From contig CALLXF010000013.1 of assembly GCA_938015805.1 (NCBI GenBank), positions 1 to 48,310 of the forward strand: DNA of 48,310 nucleotides, given 5' to 3'. The number at the start of each line of letters is the position of its first letter. Positions within the stretch are counted from its first letter, which is position 1. Position numbers and translations under genes: made by a program. The notes below the pieces were generated by a model. It did no database searches, was not told where the DNA came from, and saw only the letters and a list, made by a program, of their open reading frames with translations. This DNA is from an uncultured Saprospiraceae bacterium (GTDB lineage Bacteria; Bacteroidota; Bacteroidia; Chitinophagales; Saprospiraceae). Below, piece after piece: positions 25,788 to 34,119 of the stretch.

Positions 25788-26213
25788 TTAAAACCTAGTG
25801 CAATCGCAAGAGCTGAGATTGAGTAAATTAAGCTTTTCTATGGCTGCTTTACCCTTTTCTGATAGTTCTACAAAAAATCTATGTTCGTACGGACAAGTAT
25901 CACATGCCTCGCAAGTAAAAGGATGGAAATTCATATCTACCATAACTCGCGTTACTTGTAATCCTTTAGATCTGAGATAAGATTTCATCCGAGTTGCTTT
26001 TTTCTGAGCATCTAGATCTAGACCAAAATTATCAGCCCAAGCATCAGTCATGCACTGTCTTTGATCAAACTGATAACATTCTTTGTACTCAGTGGTTACA
26101 TTGGTATCTTTATCATTTATGGATGGTATATTTTGCTCGGAAGCAAAAGATGATTTGTTACATCCGATACAGGTACATAAGATCAAGAGGGTAAAAAGAA
26201 TATTGTTTTTCAT
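25788..26213 (-). CDS. Small cysteine-rich lipoprotein, function unknown
   Basis: 141 residues. A lipoprotein signal ends with the lipobox LCTCIGC near residue 18. The mature part has scattered cysteines in YKECYQ, RQCMTD, FTCEACDTCPYEHRFF and a terminal SSCDCTRF. The CxxCxxC and CDC groups suggest disulfides or metal binding. A helical segment (DAQKKATRMKSYLRSKGLQVTRV) precedes the first cluster, and EKGKAAIEKLNLLNL lies between the clusters. I do not recognise the family. The gene is divergent from the PhnP-like gene. Confidence 0.75.
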   Translation of the reverse strand: MKNNILFTLLILCTCIGCNKSSFASEQNIPSINDKDTNVTTEYKECYQFDQRQCMTDAWADNFGLDLDAQKKATRMKSYLRSKGLQVTRVMVDMNFHPFTCEACDTCPYEHRFFVELSEKGKAAIEKLNLLNLSSCDCTRF

Positions 26214-26247
26214 AGCACTTTAACTTTAAATCATTAAATAGTAAACA

Positions 26248-27012
26248 TTGCAAATCACATTTTTAGGAACGGCAACATCTCAAGGTATCCCTGTAATCGG
26301 ATGCGAGTGTAATGTATGTTTATCTGATAACCCTAAAGATAAGCGTTTGCGGACATCAGTTCTTATAAGCCGAAATGATAAAAAATACGTGATCGATGTA
26401 GGCCCTGATTTTAGGCAACAGATGCTCACTACGGGTACACAAGATTTAGATGCAGTCTTACTTACACATGAGCATAATGATCATGTAATCGGTTTAGATG
26501 ATTTGAGACCTTTTATTTTTAAGAACAAGGAAAAAATGGCTATTTATGGTTTACCTAGAGTTCTCGATGAGATAAAAGAACGCTTCAGTTATGCATTTAA
26601 ACCACAAGCGTATCCCGGTGCTCCATCTTTTGATTTAAGGCCTATCGATGAGTCAGCCGATGTAATTATCGACGATTTACCTATTACACCTATTCGAATA
26701 GAACATGGTCGTCTTCCTATTTTGGGATTTAGAATTAATGATTTTGCTTATTTAACCGATATGAAGTCCATAAATCAGAAAGAGAAGAGCAAATTGGGGA
26801 ATTTAGAAATACTGGTTATTGATTCATTGAGAAAAGAAACTCATCATTCTCACTTATCTTTGGAAGAATCTTTAGATCTTATTAGAGAATTAGAACCAAA
26901 GCAAGCTTTTCTAATCCATCTCAGTCATCTTATGGGAAGACATGATGACCTAGAGAAAGAACTACCCGAGGGTGTTTCTATTGCTTATGATGGGATGGTG
27001 CTAGAAATCTAA
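26248..27012 (+). CDS. PhnP-like metallo-beta-lactamase fold hydrolase
   Basis: 254 residues from a TTG start; an in-frame TAA at 26242-26244 leaves no upstream alternative. The start MQITFLGTATSQGIPVIGCECNVC is typical of PhnP-type cyclic phosphodiesterases, whose Cys pair binds a structural zinc. The metal motif is LLTHEHNDHVIGLDDLRPF. Later ligands are in IRIEHGRLPILGFR, FAYLTDMKSI and AFLIHLSHLMGRHDDL. Members cleave cyclic phosphodiesters. No phosphonate genes are near, so the native substrate is open. Confidence 0.88.
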   Translation: MQITFLGTATSQGIPVIGCECNVCLSDNPKDKRLRTSVLISRNDKKYVIDVGPDFRQQMLTTGTQDLDAVLLTHEHNDHVIGLDDLRPFIFKNKEKMAIYGLPRVLDEIKERFSYAFKPQAYPGAPSFDLRPIDESADVIIDDLPITPIRIEHGRLPILGFRINDFAYLTDMKSINQKEKSKLGNLEILVIDSLRKETHHSHLSLEESLDLIRELEPKQAFLIHLSHLMGRHDDLEKELPEGVSIAYDGMVLEI

Positions 27013-27100
27013 TACCTGTAGATTGCATCTTTGTGAGGATTAATCTACATTACGTTGAGATTTTAGATATCATTTAGTAAATTTAGGAAACAACCTTAAT

Positions 27101-28075
27101 TTGTTTAAAAATAAAATAGTCTTCTTGCTGTTTTTGCTGATTCCTTGCATGCCGTATCTGGTAATCTCCCAGCAAGGTCCACAGAATTCGTTGTACATGT
27201 TGGATAAATATCATTTTAATCCAGCTTATGCAGGAATGGACTATTCCTTGAGTATGAATGCTGTGATACGCAGCCAGTGGTCTGGTTTAGATGGAAATCC
27301 TAAATCGCAAAATATAAATGCTCATCTACCATTTTACAAATGGAACGGAAGCATAGGAGTACAGCTGTATAATGAATCTCTTGGAGCATTTAGAAATACG
27401 GGTATGGCGGCTTCTTATGGTTATGTTGTAGATAATTCCTCTGGTTTATATTCCGCGGCACTAAGAGTCGGCTTTAATCAAAAGAGTATTCAAGGAGATG
27501 AGATCATCACTCCTGGTGGGAATTACGAAGGGAACATATCAGAACATAATGATCCTATACTAAGCAATGGTATAGCACTGGGTAATCATTTTAGTTGGTC
27601 CTTAGGGTTTTACACAAAAAATAGAATATTAGAAGGAGGGGTAGTTTTTTACCAATATCCAGAAATACGAATAAGTATAGGAGATACAAATCATACGCTC
27701 AATGGAGAAATGATAACTATGCTTCAAAAAAAGTTTAAAATACTGGAGATGCTAGAAATACAGCCGTCTTTATTAATAAAGACAGATTTTGTAGAGTGGC
27801 AAGGAGAGATTTCAGTGCTAGCAAAATATAATGGCAATGTTTTTGGAGGATTAGGCTTTAGAGGATTTGGTCCTAATTCATTCGATGCTTTAGTATTTTT
27901 AGCTGGAATGAAGTTAAACCCTAACTACACTATCTCTTATAGCTATGATCTAGGTTTATCTGATTTAAGGTTTTCTACAGAGGGGACCCACGAGATACAC
28001 CTAAATTATAATTTAAATAAATTGATAGGGGTTGGTCTAAATCCTAAGGTCATATATACTCCTCGATATCTCTAA
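27101..28075 (+). CDS. porP: PorP/SprF family type IX secretion outer-membrane protein
   Basis: 324 residues from a TTG start with a signal peptide (about 1-24, ending YLVISQQ). The segment after it, GPQNSLYMLDKYHFNPAYAGMDYSLSMNAVIRSQWSGLDGNPKSQNI, is diagnostic of the PorP/SprF family. The remainder is beta-strand rich, as expected of an outer-membrane barrel. In Porphyromonas gingivalis porP precedes porK-L-M-N, the same order as here. PorP-type proteins work with the T9SS ring or anchor exported proteins at the surface. A 196-nt gap separates it from gldK, so gldK may have its own promoter. Confidence 0.88.
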   Translation: MFKNKIVFLLFLLIPCMPYLVISQQGPQNSLYMLDKYHFNPAYAGMDYSLSMNAVIRSQWSGLDGNPKSQNINAHLPFYKWNGSIGVQLYNESLGAFRNTGMAASYGYVVDNSSGLYSAALRVGFNQKSIQGDEIITPGGNYEGNISEHNDPILSNGIALGNHFSWSLGFYTKNRILEGGVVFYQYPEIRISIGDTNHTLNGEMITMLQKKFKILEMLEIQPSLLIKTDFVEWQGEISVLAKYNGNVFGGLGFRGFGPNSFDALVFLAGMKLNPNYTISYSYDLGLSDLRFSTEGTHEIHLNYNLNKLIGVGLNPKVIYTPRYL

Positions 28076-28131
28076 ATAAAGATTTAGTGAGAAATTTAGT
28101 TTCGTGTAAAATATTAATTAAGAACTAACGT

Positions 28132-28220
28132 TTTGTTTAGGCTAAGGAATAGAATAAACAAAGCTGTTTTTTTAAATTAAGCTAGTTTTTTTGTTTGTTT
28201 TGTAAACAAAATTATCTTTA
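28132..28220 (+). promoter_or_regulatory. Spacer between porP and gldK: inverted repeats and candidate promoter
   Basis: TTTGTTTA (28132-28139) and TAAACAAA (28155-28162) are inverted, followed by GCTGTTTTTTT, a possible weak terminator for porP. Further on, TTTTGT-AA-ACAAAA (28198-28211) is a near-perfect palindrome. TTTG (28192-28195) and TATCTTTA (28213-28220, one mismatch from TAnnTTTG) are 17 nt apart and could drive gldKLMN. The palindrome lies between these two boxes, where a repressor could bind. Confidence 0.35.
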
Positions 28221-28271
28221 CACACTTCTGAGAAAAAGATAATTCTGAATAAGGTCAAATTGCGGTTTTAA

Positions 28272-29510
28272 ATGAAAAAAATAACAACATCTCTTGCAGC
28301 TATTATAGCTATCGTTTTTATTACCTCTTGTGGAGGTGGCGGTGAATCTGGACAACTTACAGGTGTCATAGAAAGACCGGCATGGAACGGAATCAATCCT
28401 TACGGAATGGTTTACGTACCATCAGGAACATTACACATCGGTCAGTCAGATCAAGATGTTTTCCAAACATATCTTCAAAGACCAAAGGCAATCTCTATCC
28501 ACGGATTTTACATGGATGATACCGAGATAACTAATAATGAGTATAGACAATTTACGCATTACGTTAGAGATTCTATCGCTCATACTTTAATGGGAGATTT
28601 AATCGAAGATGACTTTGGTAATGAGAAATTAGATTGGGAGTATGAGTTAGATTATTCTGACGAGACGCTTGATGAGATGTACTACGAGGGAGACGAAGCA
28701 TTTAGCGGTAAAAGAGAATTCGACACTAGAGAATATAACTATGTATACCAGGAAGTAGACTGGAGAAAAGCAGCCTCTAGAGTAGGTCACTCAAGAGCAT
28801 CTTTATTAGAAAAAACAGAAATTAATATATTCCCTGACACACTTTGTTGGATTAGAGATTATACTTACTCATATAATGAGCCGATGGCAAGAAATTACTT
28901 CTGGCACCCGGCTTATGATGATTATCCAGTAGTAGGTGTTAGTTGGAAACAAGCTAAAGCATTTAATCACTGGAGATCAAAACTTTGGGATGATTTTAGA
29001 GCTGAAGAAGAGCCTAATACAGAGGCATTCCGTTTACCTACAGAGGCAGAATGGGAATATGCAGCCAGAGGAGGTAGAGATCACGCTCCATATCCTTGGG
29101 GAGGATACTACGTAAGAAATGCAAAGGGTTGTTTACTTGCTAACTTTAAACCAGGAAGAGGAAATTACCCAGAAGATGGTGGTTTTTATACAGTAAAGGC
29201 TGACGCTTATTTCCCTAATGACTATGGTTTATATTGTATGTCAGGAAATGTATCTGAATGGACAGAAAATTCTTTTGTGGAAAATGCATATCAGCATGAG
29301 CATGACTTAAACTCGATGGTTTTCTTTAATGCAGAAGAAAATGATCCTGATGTTTATAAAAGAAAAGTAATAAGAGGGGGATCTTGGAAAGATATTTCTT
29401 ACTTCCTACAAACAGGAACAAGACATTGGGAATTCCAGGATACAACTAAATCTTATATTGGTTTCAGATCGGCCCTAACATTCTTAGGAAGATCTATTAA
29501 CGATTTTTAA
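28272..29510 (+). CDS. gldK: T9SS ring lipoprotein GldK/PorK
   Basis: 412 residues. The lipobox is VFITSC with the lipidated Cys at residue 20. The rest is a formylglycine-generating-enzyme-like (SUMF1) fold, seen in YGMVYVPSGTLHIG, HGFYMDDTEITNNEYRQF, RLPTEAEWEYAARGG, YGLYCMSGNVSEWTENS and VIRGGSWKD. GldK/PorK with GldN/PorN forms the large periplasmic ring under the outer membrane in the T9SS. The enzymatic fold is thought to be structural here. It is the first of gldK-L-M-N. Confidence 0.95.
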   Translation: MKKITTSLAAIIAIVFITSCGGGGESGQLTGVIERPAWNGINPYGMVYVPSGTLHIGQSDQDVFQTYLQRPKAISIHGFYMDDTEITNNEYRQFTHYVRDSIAHTLMGDLIEDDFGNEKLDWEYELDYSDETLDEMYYEGDEAFSGKREFDTREYNYVYQEVDWRKAASRVGHSRASLLEKTEINIFPDTLCWIRDYTYSYNEPMARNYFWHPAYDDYPVVGVSWKQAKAFNHWRSKLWDDFRAEEEPNTEAFRLPTEAEWEYAARGGRDHAPYPWGGYYVRNAKGCLLANFKPGRGNYPEDGGFYTVKADAYFPNDYGLYCMSGNVSEWTENSFVENAYQHEHDLNSMVFFNAEENDPDVYKRKVIRGGSWKDISYFLQTGTRHWEFQDTTKSYIGFRSALTFLGRSINDF

Positions 29511-29541
29511 AATTTGTATCATATATAAGCTACCATAACTC

Positions 29542-29561
29542 AGAATGATGATTGTCATTCT
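29542..29561 (+). other. Stem-loop in the gldK-gldL spacer
   Basis: AGAATGA (29542-29548) pairs with TCATTCT (29555-29561) around a 6-nt loop, with an extra C-G pair possible at the outside. No T run follows, so it is not a standard terminator. It may set mRNA processing or relative gldK and gldL-M-N dose. Confidence 0.5.
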
Positions 29562-29635
29562 CTGGGACTGGCTTATACATTATAAAATGTAATTAATTTC
29601 TAATTAACTAACCAAAAATTCTAAAATAATTAGCG

Positions 29636-30244
29636 ATGAGTATTCTTAAATCAAAGGGGTTTAAATATTTTAAAAACTTAATTATCGGTGTAGGAGCTGC
29701 AGCGGTAATGGCAGGAGCACTGTACAAAATCCAATCTTGGGAAATGCCTGTTATAGGTGGAATGAAGATTGATCTTTTAACATTAGGTCTAATAACAGAG
29801 GCACTGATTTTTCTTTTCTTAGGATTAATCGGACCTGATAAAGATTATTACTGGGATAAATTATATCCAGGATTAGATAGTTATTCTTCTAATATATCTC
29901 CTTTGACAGCAGGTCCTACAGGAGCAGCAGCTGGAAGATCGCTAGACGCAGAAACTGTAGAGTCTAATTTAGGAGGAATGCTTTCTGAGTTACAAGGAAT
30001 GTCTAAGAGTTTAGGTTCTTTGAAGGCTTTACAAGAAGTAGATTTCTCTGAAACAGGTGATCAAATAAAATCTATGAACAATTTCTACACTCAGATGAAC
30101 ACTGCCATGGAGCAATTATCTAGTACTGTAGAAGATACAAAACTATATGCTGATCAAATGACATCATTAAACAAAAACCTTTCTTCACTTAACAGTGTAT
30201 ATGGAAACGTTTTAGGTGCATTTAGAGGTGGAAATAACGCATAG
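29636..30244 (+). CDS. gldL: T9SS motor protein GldL/PorL
   Basis: 202 residues. Two N-terminal membrane helices lie at about 14-31 and 44-63. The second contains Glu55 in LITEALIFLFLG, which matches in position the essential helix-2 glutamate of Flavobacterium GldL. The rest is a cytoplasmic, mostly helical tail (about 105-195, LGGMLSELQGMSKSLGSLKAL). GldL pentamers around a GldM dimer use the proton gradient to drive type IX secretion and, in gliding species, motility. The start ATG at 29636 sits 125 nt after gldK; gldM follows after 43 nt. Confidence 0.95.
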   Translation: MSILKSKGFKYFKNLIIGVGAAAVMAGALYKIQSWEMPVIGGMKIDLLTLGLITEALIFLFLGLIGPDKDYYWDKLYPGLDSYSSNISPLTAGPTGAAAGRSLDAETVESNLGGMLSELQGMSKSLGSLKALQEVDFSETGDQIKSMNNFYTQMNTAMEQLSSTVEDTKLYADQMTSLNKNLSSLNSVYGNVLGAFRGGNNA

Positions 30245-30287
30245 GCGTTGATATAATTTATTAAATAACCAATCAAAAAAATAAAAT

Positions 30288-31853
30288 ATGTCAATTCCTA
30301 AGGAACCCCGTCAACTGATGATAAACATCATGTACTTAGTACTGACGGCACTATTGGCACTTAACGTGTCTGCAGAGATTTTTAACGCTTTCAAAATGGT
30401 GGATAAAGGTCTTATAAAATCTAATACAGCATTAGATGATAAAAATAACGCCGTACCTCAGTTAATTAGAGATGCTGCAAAAAAGCAAGGATCATTTCAA
30501 GTTTATGCGGATAAAATCGATCCTATTCGTGAAAAATCATCAGAAATAGTAACGTATATCGAAGATCTAAAAAATACCATGATTAATGTTCAAGGGTATA
30601 AAAAGGATAAAGTTACTGGGGCTATGACGGATGATCTTATTGGTAAAAAAGATAAAGAAATCACCACCCGTATGTTAGTATATGAAGGTAAAGGTGAGGA
30701 GTTAAAAGCAAAGCTGGAGCAGTATAGAGTAGACATCTTAGAACTAATAGATGAAGAAGAAAGAGAAGCTTTTACAAAAGAGATCGCAGTACAGATTGAT
30801 GAAGAAACTTGGAAAGCAAAAGGTAAGAATTCATGGTCAGAAATGAACTTCAAACAAATGCCTCTTCAAGCAGTATTGCCGATTTTTACAAAGTTTATCA
30901 ATGATGTAAAATCTACCGAAGCGGCTGCTTTGAATAATCTTGCTACTAAAGTAGGAGCAGGTGATACTAAAGTGGTTTTAGATAAGTATACTGTAGTATC
31001 TGCCCCAGATAAGTCTTACATCATTAAAGGAGAAAAATACCGTACTGAAGTATTTTTAAGTGCTGGTGCTTCTGCTGATTCTAAAACTGGAATCTCAGTG
31101 GCTGTAAATGGAAAAAGTCTTCCTTTAAATAAAGATGGTGTCGGAGTTTATGAGACAACTCCTGGATCTTTAGGAAAAAAATCTTATACAGCTTCTGCTT
31201 CTATTAAAAATCCTGTTACAGGAGAGGTAAAAAGTTTTAAGAAAGAATTTTCTTATGAGGTGGGAGAGAGATCAGTCACTGTATCTCCTCTTAAGATGAA
31301 TGTATTTTACATAGGTGTGGACAACCCAGTAGCAGTTTCTGCAGCAGGTGTTGCTTCTAACGAAATTAAAGTATCTATGACAGGTGCTGGTGGTGGAACC
31401 ATCAATAAAGCAAGTGGAAATTATAATGTAAAAGTGACTAGACCTACCAAAAAAGGAGAGTTTGCATATATTAACATTTCTGCTCCTGGTCTAACGGAGA
31501 AAAGAGAATTTAGAGTTAAACGTATTCCAGATCCAGTTCCGAAATTAGGAAAAGCTAGAGGTGGAGCAATGCCTTCAGGTCAGTTCCAAGCTCAACCGGG
31601 TGTATTCCCTGTATTAGAAGGTTTTGATTTTGATGCAAAATGTGGAATTACAGAGTTCGTTGTAGTAAGAGCTCCAAAGAGACAAGATGTACAAATTGTA
31701 AGAAATAAAGGTGGTAAATATACTGGTGAAGCAGCAAGTGTAATTAAAAAAGCAAAAGCTGGTGATCGTTATTTCTTTGAAAACATAAAATGTAAATGCC
31801 CTGGAGATGCAGCCGCAAGGAACATCGGACAAATGGTATTTAATATTAAATAA
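30288..31853 (+). CDS. gldM: T9SS motor/shaft protein GldM/PorM
   Basis: 521 residues, the usual GldM length. After the opening PKEPRQLMINIMYLVLTALLALNVSAEIFNAF comes the single membrane helix (about 11-30), which pairs with GldL. The long periplasmic shaft starts with a helical domain (to about 220) and continues as beta-domains: FLSAGASADSKTGISVAVNG, then SPLKMNVFYIGVDNPVAVSAAGVASNEIKVSMTG. The C-terminal domain contacts the GldK/N ring. The gene ends 31 nt before the gldN ATG. Confidence 0.96.
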   Translation: MSIPKEPRQLMINIMYLVLTALLALNVSAEIFNAFKMVDKGLIKSNTALDDKNNAVPQLIRDAAKKQGSFQVYADKIDPIREKSSEIVTYIEDLKNTMINVQGYKKDKVTGAMTDDLIGKKDKEITTRMLVYEGKGEELKAKLEQYRVDILELIDEEEREAFTKEIAVQIDEETWKAKGKNSWSEMNFKQMPLQAVLPIFTKFINDVKSTEAAALNNLATKVGAGDTKVVLDKYTVVSAPDKSYIIKGEKYRTEVFLSAGASADSKTGISVAVNGKSLPLNKDGVGVYETTPGSLGKKSYTASASIKNPVTGEVKSFKKEFSYEVGERSVTVSPLKMNVFYIGVDNPVAVSAAGVASNEIKVSMTGAGGGTINKASGNYNVKVTRPTKKGEFAYINISAPGLTEKREFRVKRIPDPVPKLGKARGGAMPSGQFQAQPGVFPVLEGFDFDAKCGITEFVVVRAPKRQDVQIVRNKGGKYTGEAASVIKKAKAGDRYFFENIKCKCPGDAAARNIGQMVFNIK

Positions 31854-31884
31854 ACTGATTTTTACTTAGCTCAAAATTTTGACT

Positions 31885-32757
31885 ATGAAATCTATAAAAT
31901 TTCTTTTTTTACTTGCAGTAGGAATGTTTTTCTGCGCAGGTTTAAATGCTCAAGAAGGTCTTGAGGATAAAACAGAATCCAGCGAACCATCAGAAGATGT
32001 GTATATCGATGGTTTATTCAAACCTAGATTAATAGAGGAGAATAAAATTATCGAGTATGAGCCGATAAGAGAAGCTGACATTGCTTGGCAAAAAAGAATT
32101 TGGAGAATTATCGATGTTAGAGAAAAGATAAATCTTCCTTTTGCATATCCAGAGAAACCTTTGTTTGATATTTTCAGAACAATGGCGGAGAATGGAGAAT
32201 TGACTGTTTTTTCTGATGAAGCTTTTAAAGAGCCTCTGTCACAGGAAGATCTTCAAGCAAAGTTAAATCGTATCGATACGTTTACGACATTCGATTATGA
32301 TACTTATGAGGAGAAAATCCAGATAGCAGAAAGTCCAGTAAATGCGGAAGATATCAAGAGATATAGAGTAAAAGAAATATGGTACTTCGATGAAGAGTCA
32401 TCTGTAATGAAGGTTAGAATCTTAGGAATCTCTCCTATTAGAGATGTATATGATGATGAGACAGGAGAATTTAAATATCCTGAGCCATTGTTCTGGATTT
32501 ACTATCCGGAAGCGAGAGAAGGGTTAGCTAGACACCGTGTGTATAATGAGGGTAATACCATCGCACCGATGACCTGGTATGATCTTTTCGAGTCAAGAAT
32601 GTTTTCTAGTTATATTTTCAAAACTTCTAACGTACTAGATCTACGTCTTACTGATATTTACCAGAATTATGAGACGGCGGGTATAGATATGTTATTAGAG
32701 GGAGAGAAAATAAAAGCAGAGCTATTTAATTTTGAACATGATCTCTGGGAATATTAA
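31885..32757 (+). CDS. gldN: T9SS ring protein GldN/PorN
   Basis: 290 residues from ATG 31885; an in-frame TTG at 31879 is the less likely start. A signal peptide runs about 1-23 (MKSIKFLFLLAVGMFFCAGLNAQ). The body carries GldN motifs: YEPIREADIAWQKRIWRIIDVREKIN, FPFAYP-type segment (LPFAYPEKPLFDIF), KEIWYFDEESSVMKVRILGISPI and FESRMFSSYI. GldN binds GldK to build the periplasmic ring. It is the last gene of the gld operon and is followed by an intrinsic terminator whose right part lies in the 3' end of the converging gene. Confidence 0.95.
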   Translation: MKSIKFLFLLAVGMFFCAGLNAQEGLEDKTESSEPSEDVYIDGLFKPRLIEENKIIEYEPIREADIAWQKRIWRIIDVREKINLPFAYPEKPLFDIFRTMAENGELTVFSDEAFKEPLSQEDLQAKLNRIDTFTTFDYDTYEEKIQIAESPVNAEDIKRYRVKEIWYFDEESSVMKVRILGISPIRDVYDDETGEFKYPEPLFWIYYPEAREGLARHRVYNEGNTIAPMTWYDLFESRMFSSYIFKTSNVLDLRLTDIYQNYETAGIDMLLEGEKIKAELFNFEHDLWEY

Positions 32758-32781
32758 TATTTCCGAAGACTAATTTATATA

Positions 32782-32816
32782 AAGGCGATTTCATTAATTT
32801 GGAATCGCCTTTTTTG
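32782..32816 (+). terminator. Intrinsic terminator of gldKLMN, overlapping the converging gene
   Basis: AAGGCGATT (32782-32790) pairs with AATCGCCTT (32803-32811), 12-nt loop, and T continues to 32816. The loop contains the stop codon of the minus-strand mannosyltransferase-like gene (32794-32796), and the right arm encodes its last residues. Confidence 0.85.
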
Positions 32817-34116
32817 TTTTGCATTCGTATAGTAGATATCCTAAGACTAATCCATACTCGAGAAAAGCAACCCATAGATTCTCGCGATAAGGATCATAAC
32901 TATAATGGATGTAACTCAGCATAATAAGTCCAGTCCAGAGGATTATAAATCTATAAGGGGTAAAAAGGCTTAAGGCTAATGGTAAACATAAATACCACGG
33001 ATGAACAGTAGTACTTAATAAGTAATAGCTGGAAATACTCATAAAGGAATACAAGAGTAATTGGTTAGTATTATAATGCTGCTGTACTTTCCATAATTTT
33101 ATGATTAGACCTATAGTAATTATGGCCATTAGGGGACCTATATATCTGATAAGGTTATATCCACTAAGTAAATTTCCTACATATCTTAGTAAATAATATA
33201 TACCTCCGTTAAATTCAAATTTTCCAAAATATAAATCTATACTCGTTGCAAAATTAGAAAATTCTACTCCTAGAAGTAGAGGAGAGAACAATACGATACA
33301 GCCGACTCCAAACGAAAAAAATAGCCGTTTACTATATCCACTAAAAGTCCAGATAAAAGGAAAAAACAAGAGTGGTAGTAATTTTGTAGCGGTTCCTAAA
33401 GCAAGGAAAACTCCAGATAAGATGGTTTTTTTCTGTATTGCATAATATATACTAGCGAGTAAAAAAAATAACATTATCCCTTCAAAATGTACATTGCCCA
33501 TAACCTCTATTAGTATGAGAGGATTTAGAGCATAGAGCAAAAATCGATGAGCTTGTAAGTCTATAAGTCTTAATATTAGGATAAAAAAAAAGAAGCTACC
33601 GATTTCCGCTCCGAGGATACATAGTTTAATGATCAAAGCAGAACTGGTATAACTGATGTCTCCCCATGAGGAGATCCAGTAAATGACCTGAGAGACTGGT
33701 GGATATACCGTATAATACTCTGGTGAATTAAGAAGACCAAATAACTCAGGTGTATTTCCAGCAACACCTACCACTTCGCTAGGTAAAAGACTATAGGGAT
33801 TATGGAATTGATGTATAAGATTACCATCCCAGATAAATCTATAAATATCGTCTGATAAATTAGGGAAGGAAAACAGTAAACATAACCTGAGAAGAGTGGC
33901 TATGACTAACCATTGTGCTATACTGAGATCGTTTTTACACCATTTTATGATACCGAGATAACCTATAAACGCAATACTGTAAAATATGATAATTTGATAA
34001 AAATCCTTCTGCTGAGGAACATAAGCTAGAGCAATAATACCGCCACCTAATAGTAGTAAAAAGGCAATAAGCCTCATAGACATATTAAGCGTAGCTTTCC
34101 TTTCTACCACTTTCAA
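32794..34116 (-). CDS. Polytopic GT-C glycosyltransferase, polyprenol-phosphate-sugar dependent (GT87-like)
   Basis: 440 residues with about 11-12 membrane helices. The first periplasmic loop contains FPNLSDDIYRFIWDGNLIHQFHNPYSLLP, the acidic DD motif of GT-C mannosyltransferases that use polyprenyl-phosphate sugars. Later, YYTVYPPVSQVIYW and GTATKLLPLLFFPF are also family-typical. It would transfer a sugar on the outer face of the inner membrane. It is the third gene after a DPM1-like synthase that could supply the lipid-linked donor. Its 3' end contains the terminator of the opposite gldN. Confidence 0.82.
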   Translation of the reverse strand: MKVVERKATLNMSMRLIAFLLLLGGGIIALAYVPQQKDFYQIIIFYSIAFIGYLGIIKWCKNDLSIAQWLVIATLLRLCLLFSFPNLSDDIYRFIWDGNLIHQFHNPYSLLPSEVVGVAGNTPELFGLLNSPEYYTVYPPVSQVIYWISSWGDISYTSSALIIKLCILGAEIGSFFFFILILRLIDLQAHRFLLYALNPLILIEVMGNVHFEGIMLFFLLASIYYAIQKKTILSGVFLALGTATKLLPLLFFPFIWTFSGYSKRLFFSFGVGCIVLFSPLLLGVEFSNFATSIDLYFGKFEFNGGIYYLLRYVGNLLSGYNLIRYIGPLMAIITIGLIIKLWKVQQHYNTNQLLLYSFMSISSYYLLSTTVHPWYLCLPLALSLFTPYRFIILWTGLIMLSYIHYSYDPYRENLWVAFLEYGLVLGYLLYECKTKKAIPN

Positions 34117-34119
34117 AAA

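Noticed and set aside
28272-29510. Sulfatase-activating formylglycine-generating enzyme
   Set aside because: The SUMF1-like fold is present, but the lipobox and the following gldL, gldM and gldN identify the T9SS ring protein GldK.
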